64,000 bases of DNA, taken from positions 186,001 through 250,000 of the forward strand of contig CAKTWI010000001.1 of NCBI GenBank assembly GCA_934630815.1, read 5' to 3'. This stretch comes from an uncultured Senegalimassilia sp. Its GTDB lineage: Bacteria; Actinomycetota; Coriobacteriia; Coriobacteriales; Eggerthellaceae. This document shows, in pieces, positions 12,001-18,110 of the stretch; position 1 is the stretch's first letter, and each line of letters opens with the position of its first letter. The translations under genes and the position numbers were made by a program. The notes under the pieces are model-generated. The model was not told where the DNA came from and did not search any database. It saw nothing but the letters and a program-made list of their open reading frames with translations.

Positions 12001-13559
12001 ACATGGATGGTGAAGGTTTCGGTATACGTATGCCGCCAGTCGGGAGAGTACTCGCGCACCACCGTCGCATCGCCAGCTTTAAGACCCTTTGCGGTTCGCG
12101 ACCCGCTGCTGGACCCGGACAGCTTGATGTTCTCGGAGCCGCTGGACACCGCCCACGACTCGCTCCACCGCGCGCTTCCGTCGCCTACCAGGTCAACGCT
12201 TTCGCCAACGTAGATCCACTTCTCGAACTGCTTATCCGCACGCGTAACAGTCGGACCATCAAACGTCATCGACGTGCCCAAATCGTAAATCCAGCCAGTA
12301 TTAGGCTTCACCACGACGGTGTATTTACCGGGAATCGCAAAGTCAGCATCATTGTGATAATACTGGCTTGCATTTTCGATCCTCACTCCATCGCGATAAT
12401 ACTCGAGCTCCTGAAACGCTCCGCCCAAGTTCTGATCGATAGTATAGACGGTGCCGTTTTCGACATCTTTGATTTGAGGGTACCAGAAACAGCTTGTTCC
12501 CGCAGACGTGTTTTCCGGCTGAACGGCAACGTAGCTCCGCTTCGTCACCGTTACCTGGTACTCGGCCGCACCTTTGCCAACAGTATGCCAACCATCGGCG
12601 TCGGTATATGCGCAATATAGCGTTGTCGTTTTGCTCGAACCGTTAAATGCCCAGTTGGCGCCAGCCGTCAACGTGATCGATCGATGATCGGCGCTTTCCT
12701 GCCATCCGGAGAAAAGGCCATCTCCGCCATTCCAAAACTGCGGCGTTCCTTCCCCGTTATAGGTGAGCGTGATGGTGTTGCCCATGGCGACAGAAGTGGG
12801 GCCGGAAATGGCACCTGCGCCGGAGACGGAGACCTGCGTCTCCTCGGTAGCATCATCCCCGATGGAGACGGCGGCGTTATCCTTGCCGGAATCGCTGGAA
12901 ACAGCCTCCGTCTCAAGCGTCACGGTCGCGCCGGCGGCGATGTCGGCGGCGGAAACGGTATAAACGCCCTGGTCATCGGGGGAGATAGGGTTCTCCTTGC
13001 CGGAAACCTTGAGCACCGCCTTCGTGAGGCTATAGCCGTTATCGGGGGACACCGTGAACTTGAAGTCGTCATTCACGGGCACGGTGACCTTATGCGCAGG
13101 CGCGGAGACGACCTGGTTCATATACGTGATGGAGGCGTTGCCCAGCACCAGCTCGACATCGGCCGTGTCGGCATCCTCCTTCGCGCTCTCGTCCTGCTGC
13201 GCCGCAGCGGGCTGCGCGGGCTCGGAAGCGCCCGAAGCCGCCTGCTGCTGCGACGCCGTGGACGTAGGCTGCTCGCTTGCCGCAGGTGCCGCGGAGCTCG
13301 TTGCGGATGCTGCGGAGCTTGCCGCCGTATCAGCGGCCTTGTCGGCCGAGCTCGTGGCTGCACCGGACGAAGCGCCTTCCACCTGCGCCGACGCATCTTC
13401 GACCGCGGCGCCATCGCCGGCGTACACTTGCGACGGCGAAACCGCCGGCCAGCCGAATCCCATCAAGACGACGGACAGCGCCACGGACAGCGCCTTGTGG
13501 CCCAGCGAGTATCGCTGCGTCATGCTGTCCACCGTCAACTCGTTGCTCTTTGCCTTCAT
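1..13559 (-). CDS. giant secreted MBG-repeat surface protein, 3' end beyond window
   Basis: This frame is open from the ATG at 13,559 to the window edge, giving at least 4,519 residues with no stop. A GAGGTGA ribosome site lies about 8 bases upstream. The N-terminus has a long charged stretch, a hydrophobic segment (ALSVALSVVLMGFG) and an Ala/Ser-rich linker, like other atypical Gram-positive signal peptides. A BIG2-like Ig domain (about residues 520-600) comes next, then an InlB-B-like unit with FMGWYSDSAC (about 790) and two MucBP-like units (about 825-955). The rest, to the edge, is a run of MBG-type repeats, each opening with a YDG/YNG motif; a hand count gives roughly 40. Such proteins are extracellular adhesins. 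The anchor, if any, is outside the window. Family calls rest on motif recognition; the continuous frame is seen directly. Confidence 0.9.
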   Translation of the reverse strand, partial: MKAKSNELTVDSMTQRYSLGHKALSVALSVVLMGFGWPAVSPSQVYAGDGAAVEDASAQVEGASSGAATSSADKAADTAASSAASATSSAAPAASEQPTSTASQQQAASGASEPAQPAAAQQDESAKEDADTADVELVLGNASITYMNQVVSAPAHKVTVPVNDDFKFTVSPDNGYSLTKAVLKVSGKENPISPDDQGVYTVSAADIAAGATVTLETEAVSSDSGKDNAAVSIGDDATEETQVSVSGAGAISGPTSVAMGNTITLTYNGEGTPQFWNGGDGLFSGWQESADHRSITLTAGANWAFNGSSKTTTLYCAYTDADGWHTVGKGAAEYQVTVTKRSYVAVQPENTSAGTSCFWYPQIKDVENGTVYTIDQNLGGAFQELEYYRDGVRIENASQYYHNDADFAIPGKYTVVVKPNTGWIYDLGTSMTFDGPTVTRADKQFEKWIYVGESVDLVGDGSARWSESWAVSSGSENIKLSGSSSGSRTAKGLKAGDATVVREYSPDWRHTYTETFTIHVMKKPAATSLSISGSDTVEQFKNITLTTDSDTGVTWTSSDPSVATIDAAGKVVGVKAGKVTITATTVTAEGKVLTATHEVTVTESTAQQKNAKLFFLKSPTNNPDSNSAGDWYPTGGKSDLGVKVNVEGAAFSGKNTWDNVANRVVKWPDGSAGSSWTLPQANSYWDKVFDSYKSEIEDKLHVSISKDDVEAIVLHPYKISNNSGTYHLDCKVEIKVKKVVTATFWLQSAGATGFDKQYSVSTLEVKDGAAQVVAPAAPEAEKTVDGVTYKFMGWYSDSACTQPATFPVATVENVFYYGKYVPCDQSIQVNYYLNNTNTPVAPSQTLTGYMKGQEVTQTPIDIPGYTPVSTDAKKGVVGTDSSIDFYYTANPVDYSVEYYWTGSDEPLSSEKHSGHVVGDQVTGLQPKAIAGYTPVNNNVKDLKLGADESQNVVKFYYRQNVSLTANSDSKTYNGFEQSVDGYTTNLPKGVSASFGGVTLKGGKGTNAGDYPYTFADDTIGKVSSDDKYVVTQTNPGNLHISPVADEVTITISGHNGGDKYSGEEQVVSGYNVSGLPAGVGEGDISFTGKAEAKGTDAGEYKMGLAETQFSLKGDAAKNYVNVKFRIERDGVLTIGKRTVILKSQDGHKNYDGKTLQRRTNIGESVGGDGFVGKDGVLAKDKLTWYDEDNILPGAYKNEFKPAYTPSTNLNNYEVQLVFGELVVNALTDKDKYAITVTACSGEATYDGKEHTVSGVTGDTYTNDKKATFTIEGLSASVSGTDAGTYTNKVVGTPVVKDANGNDVTDQFKITTEDGKLTIDKRSVTITAGSAEKEYDGSALTADQANPKFTTDGFVDGQGISDVTVEGSQTQCGTSASTIKNKSWKFQEGTDGNNYSVTVKPGTLTVKHRSDDKKYAITLTGKSDDGATYDGKEHTVSGVEQDRWTFDGVEYTVSNYRANASGTDAGTYSNIVTSGERGYKVTDPNGNDVTEEFSISVASGTLDISPAKVTVTAGSASRTYNGSPLTAAEANPQFAAEGFVGDDAIASAKVDGSITDVGETESNVVQDSVVLKDGTKASNYSITYKPGKLEVTPVADEVVVAIAEKSDTKEYNGSEQSVEGYELRSISNSNYAATDIEFVGSADDQVAKGTDAGTYEMNLKPEDFKNNSANFTNVKFQIVDGSLTITKRAVTLTSATPAEKTYDGNPLEDRTVSITSGSLATGDKFVADVTGSQTNAGSSANAFTYKLENAAGEELAKDAEGAYRNYNVTKAEGVLKVNPVSNEVVVTIVGNHAEGTYSGKPLTATGYSFASSNALYTSAKVAFSGENSVSRTDAGTSVMDLQGKFTNADAVNFPNVRFKIANGSVIVSKAKVTLQSANLEKEYDGTALTNKTGGEGQTPLAVESGWAEGEGAAYTFTGSQTLVGGSPNAFDYALKDNTKADNYEISVIFGQLTVTSRQAQYRVTVEANSSIGNMYDGVEHAATGLKTSEFTVDGQKYTVEGLNTSDPRAVNAGEYANTISGTPVVKDANGNDVSSQFAVTLVPGKLEIAKRSVTLTSASDSRVYNGEALTNDGVTVGGDGFVAGEGAVYNVTGTITDAGKVANSFTYERNSNTNFDNYTITKEEGTLEVTPVADKVTVTITGNSATLPYSGSEQSVTGYDFKASNPLYKEGDLAFSGTAVAKGTNAGTYNMNLASGLFSNISGNFTNVEFVVVDGSLEITGGDLDAGKVVWDVHDVQKVYDGTPLSAYVAKATDKFGNALKVEYSTDGEQWTDDPSSITLTHFGYQEVKLRATGANYAAGQYAENKDGEGVAITSRPVKLTSKGDNKKYDGKPLTNDTVTVETKGEGTGFIDGEGVTINVTGSQTDAGESDNTFDYTFNEGTNANDYWVTTEYGKLVVTASDSEVVAKIAGHNKTVEYNGSEQSVEGYDFVKASNKLYGEGDFAFSGTAVAKGTDAGTYEMNLASEQFANTSKNFSKVTFAVTDGSLTITPKSIVPDPENPDNTMSVDSPADVVYNGQDQTWTPVVKDGESTLELGKDYTVGYSTADRTNATGKITVTISGIGNHSGKVERTYQITKRPVELKSEGGSKPYDGTALVKPEVSGWQQQGDTGFVTGEVSNVRATGSVTTVAQGEVTNSIAYDTNAGFNESNYTISKDEGKLSITALAAEDGITIAPNNATYIYDASSHEAGAATASASVAGTDVHLEYRVKGSADTEWRSNASAITAINAGALTVEVRASAANYSGYKYAEQTLTIQKRDVELTSASASKVYNGAPLTKDWVDMGPNRPDTGFIWTDLAGDGQVHATGSQTEVGSSDNAISYQLKPGAENNYNIIGEHVGTLTVTAQSIAPDPQNPDSYKGVAIDEPNDHVYDGTEHKWAPKVTDKDGNKLVEGVDYTVAYDTDDFVNVKVVNVTIAGTGNYTGTCVKAYEITKAPLTVNAGSASKVYDGEALTAGATIEGFVAGENATAQTQGSQTEVGSSANTVSGITWDTAKEGNYYIAAQNDGTLTVTPKGIAQMTVGSLPDVIYNGESQQQKPVVKDGDKVLAEGVDYELTYSENTTDAGTVTVTVTGKGNYAGSVDVTYLIAPAPLTVSTPSASGVYNGNALTAAGSVSGFVNGESAPFETTGSQVEVGTSDNTYAIDWAAAGATAKQANYAVSETVGKLTVTESADEVVVTTTGGSFTYDGTAHGATVTVGALPEGYTLEAAASSATATNVSDGEVAATADVLVIRNAQGEDVTSKLNVKFVDGAIKVEPAKLTVTTPNASKPYDGNALTAEGKASGFVNGEAATLKTTGSQTTVGTSENGYELVWDDNAKAENYTVEENLGTLEVTKSMAGIVVIPQGGTKVYDGTALESAGVNVIGVPAGFALSAKTKGSITDAGYVTAEVDSYIITNAAGQDVTDQFGNVATGKASLVVTKRPVTLVSGDASKVYDGTALTEHKVSVEDGSLASGEEFGYDFFGFQTSVGSSKNTFAAKPGNGSTKVENYDITYRYGTLTVSAQSINPDDPIPGAYAGVKVNAPSDAVYDAREHKWIPVVTGKDGNALVEGRDYTVTYSTDDFTNVTGAIKVTITGIGDYTGSVTREYQIAPASVKLASNTREFVYNGAYQSDDAVTVQGAEALFRSQVDDLKAVGRVMTVAEGKVPNTIAYTWKDGFKASNFAIEKSEGELSVVAKDIVSSADMTVSSPNDLVYDGREHKWAPEVKDGEKLLTEGVDYTVSYGADDFTNVTGGIKVTVTGQGNYAGSVERAYRITPAPLTVSTLSASRVYSGSALTAAGSVSGFVNGESAPFETTGSQTEVGTSDNSYVIDWAAADATAKQANYTVSESIGKLTVTEFAGRVVATPGSYSGVYDGQAHGVDVTVSGLSEGYSVKAARSNATATDATDEAGVTASVDELVIVNAQGEDVTGKLDIEKQTGAIKIAPAEYHVVTEGAFKVYDGTALTAPGKIVGLVNGEETSLSVTGSQTDAGSSANTYAIAFDKSAKEGNYVHGVDAIGSLEVTAAKAEGKISLSGSSASKVYDGKPLAAKAASATIPTQDAVTIEYSLDGENWTTDPGSLTATDVADSATVQLRASSLGNYEGYVYGSQQLSVTKRAVNLKSDSASKVFDGTALTRPEVAGWKQLGDEGFVDGQVSDVRATGSATHVSDGKVANTIAYTEGEGFNADNYAISKDEGVLSVTAKQIAAVDMTVQAPADVVYSGKAQQQKPVVKDGDKVLVEGIDYELTYSGNATDAGTVTVTVTGKGDYAGSVDVAYQIVPAPLTVATESANKVYDGTPLTADGKVDGLVNGETVAFKVVGSQIKVGESENAYKIEWSGTAKRANYRLEAETIGKLTVTESADEVVVTTTGGTFTYDGASHGATVKVANLPEGYSLETAESAANAKDVSDGEVAATADVLVIKNAQGEDVTSKLNVKFVDGTIKVEPAKLTVTTPSVTRVFDGDALAAEGRVSGFVNGEAATFKTTGSQTEVGSSVNGYELVWDGSAQAANYTVEENLGTLTVSAQSIDPDDADTFGGVTV
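247..5870. repeat. segmental DNA duplications inside the giant surface gene
   Basis: Blocks of the giant gene recur as near-identical DNA at different spacings. The stretch near 301-560 reappears at 3,811-4,070 (offset 3,510). The stretch near 2,041-2,310 reappears around 4,045-4,315 (offset about 2,004). The stretch near 1,035-1,260 reappears around 5,589-5,815 (offset 4,554). The match is at DNA level, closer than the protein repeats require, so these look like recent multi-domain duplications rather than only ancient domain repeats. Confidence 0.75.
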
Positions 13560-13684
13560 ATCATTCACCTCATCAAGCGTTTCCGTCGGAAACGTTCGCA
13601 GTTGAAATACCGTTTCAACCCGTCTCGCCGCCGTGCGCGATCATTCGAAGCGCGCAGTCGGCCTAGTGCAGGCTATTGTGGGCA

Positions 13685-13690
13685 ATTATA
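13685..13690 (-). promoter_or_regulatory. candidate -10 box for the giant surface gene
   Basis: Read on the minus strand this is TATAAT, inside an AT-rich stretch (about 13,680-13,860) that stands out from the GC-rich surroundings. It would give a leader of about 120 bases before the ATG at 13,559. No convincing -35 hexamer is visible 16-18 bases upstream. Confidence 0.45.
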
Positions 13691-13967
13691 TAACGATTCC
13701 CCCTATTCTGTACCTCCCCTGCCACTAATTCTCTGCATTCAAATCAAATAAATTCATTTACGAAATCCCAGTTCAATATGCGATTCTGCCCATTTCTTCG
13801 ATTCGCCCGTAACAAACAACGCCCCTTTTGCATGTCCGCAGAACTGTCACCCCTCCGATAGAAGGGTTTTCCGGGCTTTCCCGACAACGTGACGAACGAT
13901 GAAGCGAACGAACGATCTCGTGTCAAAACCGTTTAACTGCGCAGGCCGAAACCCCACCCTCCACGCG

Positions 13968-13973
13968 TATAAT
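13968..13973 (+). promoter_or_regulatory. candidate -10 box, near-leaderless start
   Basis: A perfect TATAAT ends 9 bases before the ATG at 13,983, so transcription would begin at or just before the start codon. There is no Shine-Dalgarno sequence in front of this ATG, which fits a leaderless mRNA, common in actinobacteria. No good -35 is visible. Confidence 0.4.
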
Positions 13974-13982
13974 CGACGCATC

Positions 13983-14936
13983 ATGGAATCATCCGCACAG
14001 ACAAGGCGTACCTCCCCGCTCATCGCCGCCATCGCGGCGACGGCCTTCTGCGCCCTGCTGTGGCTTACCGCATGCAGCGGATCCGGCGGCGCGGAAGGCG
14101 CCGGCAAGGACCAGGCCACCGGCGCCGCGTTCTCCCCTGCCGCCACGGTGGAGGAAACGCAGTTCGACGCGAGCGCCGCCACGGGCGCCAACGACGCGCT
14201 CATCGATGCGTCCCACGCGCAAGACGGCTACGTCAGCGTGAGCGCCACTTCGAGCGCACGCATAAAAGCCCAGGTCATCAGCGGCCAAGCAAGCTCCAGC
14301 TTCGACATGCCCCAAGACGGCACGCCCATTGGGTGCCCGTTGGCGTTCGGCGACGGCCCATACACGGTGCGCATCATGCGCAACACGTCGGGCAACAACT
14401 ACGTGGAGCTGTGCAGCGTCGACATCGACGTCGCGCTGACCTCGGAGTTCGCCCCGTTCCTGCGCCCGAACGTCTACTGCAGCTACACCGCCTCCAGCAG
14501 CTGCGTGGCCAAGGCCCGCGAACTGGTCGGAGGCTGCGAGAACCAGGGGGAGGCCCTGCGCGCCATTTGCACCTACATCGTCGACAACGTGGCTTACGAC
14601 GACGATAAGGCCGCGAAGCTCAAGGATTCCACCGGCTACATCCCCGACCCGGACGAGACGCTGCGGTCGGGCAAGGGCATCTGCTTCGACTACGCAAGCC
14701 TGGGCGCCGCCATGCTGCGAAGCCAGGGGATTCCCGCGAAGATCGTCACCGGCACCGTCTCGCCGCAGGGCATCTACCACGCCTGGATCATGGTGAATAT
14801 CGATGGCACCTGGCAGAGCGCCCGCTTCAGCGTTTCCCCGAACACCTGGTCGCGCATCGACCTGACCTTCGCCGCAACAGGGGGCGGGGCGAAGGTCGGG
14901 GACGGGGAAAGCTACACCGACCGCTACGTGTACTAG
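13983..14936 (+). CDS. transglutaminase-like lipoprotein
   Basis: The 317-residue protein begins with a lipoprotein signal peptide: basic residues, a hydrophobic core and lipobox LTAC with Cys31. It should therefore be exported and lipid-anchored. The C-terminal part is a transglutaminase-core (papain-like) domain with the catalytic Cys in GKGICFDY (about residue 234), the His in IYHAWI (about 266) and a following Asp in NIDGTW. Such bacterial domains act as peptidases or acyl transferases on cell-surface proteins; the substrate is unknown. The frame could extend upstream to 13,899, but the signal peptide begins at 13,983. It sits between the giant adhesin and the pilus-like operon, so work on surface proteins is plausible but inferred. 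Confidence 0.85.
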   Translation: MESSAQTRRTSPLIAAIAATAFCALLWLTACSGSGGAEGAGKDQATGAAFSPAATVEETQFDASAATGANDALIDASHAQDGYVSVSATSSARIKAQVISGQASSSFDMPQDGTPIGCPLAFGDGPYTVRIMRNTSGNNYVELCSVDIDVALTSEFAPFLRPNVYCSYTASSSCVAKARELVGGCENQGEALRAICTYIVDNVAYDDDKAAKLKDSTGYIPDPDETLRSGKGICFDYASLGAAMLRSQGIPAKIVTGTVSPQGIYHAWIMVNIDGTWQSARFSVSPNTWSRIDLTFAATGGGAKVGDGESYTDRYVY

Positions 14937-15229
14937 CCGCGCAACATCCCCGCAGCCATGCGGCAGGGACGGAGCCTGCCGAATCGCTGCCGAAAGCGCC
15001 GCCCGAAGCCAACCCCCGTTCCCCCAGGTGGCGCATGGTGTTGCAAGCCCCTATCCCACCAGCATCCCGCAGCGCGCGGGCGAAAGCGCTCGCTACCGAA
15101 ACCCCTTCGCCCGGTACATAGTGGCACCGGGGTATCAGCTTCTTCTCAAAAACAGGCGAAAACGCACGTCATCGCCTACTATATGTGAGACAATAACGAA
15201 CGTTTAAACCGATAACCCAGGAGGTACCG

Positions 15230-16282
15230 ATGACAGGAAAGCTTCTGGAGAGCGGCGCCATCAGCGCGTTCTGCAGCAGCGTGGCGACCATGCTGGCTGC
15301 CGGCGTCCAAACGGACGAAGCCGTTCACATGCTTGCGGAGAACCGCGAGCAATCCGAATTCAAGCGCGTATGCGACGCGGTCTACTCCAAAGTCGTCGAA
15401 GGTTCCAACCTTGCCGACGCCATGGAGGCTACCGGCGCCTTCCCCGCCTACGCAACGGAAACCGTGCGCGTCGGCGAGGCATCGGGCCGCACCGAGCGCG
15501 TGCTGCGCAGCCTCGGGCGCTACTACGATAGCGAAGGCCGTGCATTCGCCAAGCTGCGCAACTCGGTCGGCTATCCGGCGGCGCTGCTGTGCATCATGAG
15601 CGTCATCCTGGTGTTCACCGTGGCAATCATCCTCCCCATCTTCTCCAGCGCCTATGAGAACCTGTCCGGCTCCATGACCTCGGGATCCTTCAACACCGTG
15701 GGCGTGTCCGTCGCCATCGGCTGGGTCGCCCTGGCCATCGTGCTGGTCGCCACCATAGCCGCCCTGCATATCGCCATCTGCGCGCGCAACGAAAGCGGGC
15801 GCGGCCGTGTGCTGAAGATGCTCGAACGCTACCCGGGCACCCGCCGGGCCATGTACCAGCTGGCGCTCTCCCGCTTCGTCAGCGCGCTTTCGTCCCTGGT
15901 GGCATCGGGTGTGCAGGAAGAGGACGCCATGCGCAAGGCCATGGCCACCATCGACCATGCGCAGCTTAAGGCGAAGCTGCAGGCAGCCTACGATTCCATG
16001 ATCGACCTTGAGAACCCGCGCAGCCTCGCCCAGGCCATCGTCGAGCACGAGATCGTCGAGCCCGTATACGGCCGCATGCTGCTCATGGGCACGCGCGCAG
16101 GCTCCGTCGACGAGGTGCTCGGCCATCTTGCGCAGGTGTTCTTCGACGACGCCAACATGCAGATCGACGCCGCGGTCGACCGGGTCGAACCCACGCTGGC
16201 GGCCTTCCTGACCATCGCCGTCGGCGCAACCCTTATCGCCGTCATGCTGCCGCTCATCGGCATCATGGGCTCGATCGCATAA
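15230..16282 (+). CDS. type II secretion/type IV pilus inner-membrane platform protein (PilC/GspF family)
   Basis: The 350-residue protein has the T2SSF layout: a cytoplasmic helical domain with GEASGRTERVLRSLG, membrane segments near residues 120-145 and 163-188, a second similar helical domain (about 195-320) and a C-terminal membrane helix. PilC/GspF proteins form the inner-membrane base on which the assembly or retraction ATPase acts. The start has a strong AGGAGG 8 bases upstream. It is the first gene of a tight plus-strand run of four pilin-like genes ending in pilT, which supports the call. No outer-membrane or alignment genes are here, as expected for a Gram-positive. The two-domain fold is usual for the family. 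Confidence 0.88.
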   Translation: MTGKLLESGAISAFCSSVATMLAAGVQTDEAVHMLAENREQSEFKRVCDAVYSKVVEGSNLADAMEATGAFPAYATETVRVGEASGRTERVLRSLGRYYDSEGRAFAKLRNSVGYPAALLCIMSVILVFTVAIILPIFSSAYENLSGSMTSGSFNTVGVSVAIGWVALAIVLVATIAALHIAICARNESGRGRVLKMLERYPGTRRAMYQLALSRFVSALSSLVASGVQEEDAMRKAMATIDHAQLKAKLQAAYDSMIDLENPRSLAQAIVEHEIVEPVYGRMLLMGTRAGSVDEVLGHLAQVFFDDANMQIDAAVDRVEPTLAAFLTIAVGATLIAVMLPLIGIMGSIA

Positions 16283-16302
16283 CGAAGTCGCAGGTAACAG
16301 TC

Positions 16303-16629
16303 ATGTTCCACGAACTCACCGACAACGATATCAAACGGCGGCGCAAGCGCATCGTCGTCACCGCATGCCTGGTGGCGGCGCTCGCCCTCGCCGCCTTCGC
16401 CGTATACAGCGTCGTGCAGGAGAACGCCAAGACGCAAGGCGCCGTGGCGCTGCGCGACTCCATCCTGGCCTCGGCCAAGCAGTGCTGCGCCATCGAGGGC
16501 AGCTACCCGAGCTCGCTCGAGCATCTCGAGGAAAGCTACGGGCTGACCATCAACCATGATGACTACGTGATCACCTACGAGTGCTTCGCCGACAACATCA
16601 TGCCCAGCGTGGTGGTGACGCCCCGATGA
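16303..16629 (+). CDS. small pilin-like membrane-anchored protein
   Basis: A 108-residue protein with a basic N-terminus (KRRRKR), one hydrophobic helix (about residues 20-40) and an extracellular tail with a Cys-Cys pair followed by EGSYPSSLEHLEESYGL. That tail resembles the small globular part of pseudopilins, where a GSYP segment precedes a short sheet. There is no clear prepilin peptidase site (no Gly before a Phe-x-x-x-Glu). It starts 20 bases after the PilC/GspF stop and its TGA overlaps the next ATG by four bases, so the two are translationally coupled. A minor pilin or pseudopilin role is inferred from context and topology. Confidence 0.65.
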   Translation: MFHELTDNDIKRRRKRIVVTACLVAALALAAFAVYSVVQENAKTQGAVALRDSILASAKQCCAIEGSYPSSLEHLEESYGLTINHDDYVITYECFADNIMPSVVVTPR

Positions 16630-17165
16630 ACCCGCAGGCGAACGAAACCCACAAGCAGCGCATCCACGCCATCGCTTCCGTGACGCAAGGTGCGCCGTCC
16701 AACGAAAAAGGCGCCGGCGCAAGGCACGCCTTCCCCACGCTGCTGCTAGCGGCGTTCTTCGCGGCGCTGCTCATGGCGCTCATCTCGGGTGTGACCGTGT
16801 ACAAGGCCGTTTCCGCAGACCAACAGGCCAGCAGCGCACAGCGCGAAGGAGCGGGGCTAATCTGCAACGTCGTGCGCGCCAACGATTCCAAGGGCGCCAT
16901 CGCCCAAGGCCAGGGGCCGGAAGGCAAGTCGCTCGTGGTGGTGGAGCCGCTGGATTCCGGCACGTACGAGACGCGCTTCTACCTGTACGAAGGCAAGGTC
17001 GTGCAGGAGTACAGCCTGGCAGGCAGCGGGTGCACGCCCGAGAAGGCCACCGAGGTGACAACTTCCGACACCTTCGATTTCTCGTACTCCAACGGTCTTC
17101 TGGCCGTGACCACCGATCAGGGAACCGCCGAGGTGGCCCTTCGCTACATGCAGGGAGGTGCCTAG
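16626..17165 (+). CDS. membrane-anchored exported protein resembling DUF4860
   Basis: The 179-residue protein has a cytoplasmic N-terminus of about 35 residues, one membrane helix (LLLAAFFAALLMALISGVTV) and an extracellular beta-rich domain with YETRFYLYEGKVVQEYSL. This layout resembles DUF4860 proteins found in Firmicute and actinobacterial pilin gene clusters; I recognise it by pattern only. I chose the ATG at 16,626 because it forms an ATGA overlap with the preceding stop; the frame could start earlier, inside the previous gene. Its place among pilin-like genes suggests a minor pilus or pseudopilus subunit. Confidence 0.65.
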   Translation: MNPQANETHKQRIHAIASVTQGAPSNEKGAGARHAFPTLLLAAFFAALLMALISGVTVYKAVSADQQASSAQREGAGLICNVVRANDSKGAIAQGQGPEGKSLVVVEPLDSGTYETRFYLYEGKVVQEYSLAGSGCTPEKATEVTTSDTFDFSYSNGLLAVTTDQGTAEVALRYMQGGA

Positions 17166-17166
17166 G

Positions 17167-17595
17167 ATGACGAAGAACGAGCAGATCGAAGACGCCTCGA
17201 AGACCAAGGTCAACACGGCGTTCCTCGTTGAGGCGCTGGTGCTTATGGCGGTGCTCATCGCATCCATGGCCGTGTTCACGCAGCTGTTCACGCACTCGGC
17301 GGTTGCGGCGCACCAGGCCGAGGAGCTGACAAAAGCCACGCTGTTGGCCCAGAACGCCGCCGAGGAGTTCTCGTCCGACCCCGCAGCCGTCGCCGCCGGC
17401 AAGACGGTCGGCCAGGGCGTCGCCGCCGGGGACGCATCCGCCGTCGACGGCTCCGACGGCCTGACGGTCAGCTGCGACGTCGACTCCGACGCACAGGGCC
17501 GGGGCACGCTGTACACGGCGCACATCACCGTGAGCGACGATTCCGGCGAAGTGTACGCACTCGACGCGTCGCGATACGAAAGCGGGGTGAGATAG
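17167..17595 (+). CDS. pseudopilin-like protein
   Basis: The 142-residue protein carries near its N-terminus AFLVEALVLMAVLIAS, a hydrophobic helix with Glu at the fifth position after a possible cleavage point. This resembles a type IV prepilin signal except that Thr replaces the usual Gly. The rest is a polar extracellular domain. The ATG at 17,167 has GGGAGGTG about 6 bases upstream and follows the previous TAG by one base; a GTG at 17,158 is the weaker alternative. The conserved Glu suggests assembly into a filament, but no prepilin peptidase gene is in the window. Confidence 0.65.
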   Translation: MTKNEQIEDASKTKVNTAFLVEALVLMAVLIASMAVFTQLFTHSAVAAHQAEELTKATLLAQNAAEEFSSDPAAVAAGKTVGQGVAAGDASAVDGSDGLTVSCDVDSDAQGRGTLYTAHITVSDDSGEVYALDASRYESGVR

Positions 17596-17596
17596 C

Positions 17597-18079
17597 ATGG
17601 CAAGGCGAACCGGGGAAGGGGTGCGCATCGGCCCCATCACGCTGCTGACGCTGGTGTCCGTGCTGCTGCTGGCGGTGCTGGCCATGCTGTGCGTCACCAC
17701 CACGCACGCAACCGAGGCCATGGCGCAGCGGCAGGCCGACGCGCTGTCGCAAACCTACGAGCTGGATGCCTTCGGCCAAGCGCTGCTCGCCCAGATCGAC
17801 GAGCAGATCGCCGAAAGCGGCTCGCCCGCAGCGGCCGCCGCGCTGGTCCAGCACCGCTCCGACAAGCTGCTGGAAAACGCCGCCGAGGCAAGCGGCGCCC
17901 GCGACCTGCGGTCCTTCATCGACGTGGCGGGCACGCAGGTCACGTTCACGGTCATCGCGCAGGGCGGCAAGGAGCTTGCCGCCACGGCGACCATCGCCGC
18001 GAACGGCTGCACCGTGGACGCCTGGAAGATGACCACCGCGCAAGAGCTTCCCGAACAAGCTCTTCTTTCCACTAACTAA
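17597..18079 (+). CDS. pilin-like exported protein
   Basis: A 160-residue protein with a basic N-terminus, a membrane helix (ITLLTLVSVLLLAVLAML) and an Ala-rich helical extracellular region (about residues 37-110) that continues the helix as in pilins, ending in a short beta-rich tail. It starts one base after the previous stop, so it belongs to the same operon. No family was recognised. Its size, topology and place directly before pilT point to a pilus or pseudopilus component. Confidence 0.6.
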   Translation: MARRTGEGVRIGPITLLTLVSVLLLAVLAMLCVTTTHATEAMAQRQADALSQTYELDAFGQALLAQIDEQIAESGSPAAAAALVQHRSDKLLENAAEASGARDLRSFIDVAGTQVTFTVIAQGGKELAATATIAANGCTVDAWKMTTAQELPEQALLSTN

Positions 18080-18110
18080 CGACGAGAAGCAATAGCATAG
18101 GAGGATCGCC

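Larger units (their letters stand above)
13560..13982. other. divergent intergenic region
   Basis: This 423-base region separates the giant minus-strand gene from the plus-strand transglutaminase gene. It holds the candidate -10 boxes for both directions and an AT-rich core. No small gene or long hairpin was seen. Confidence 0.6.
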
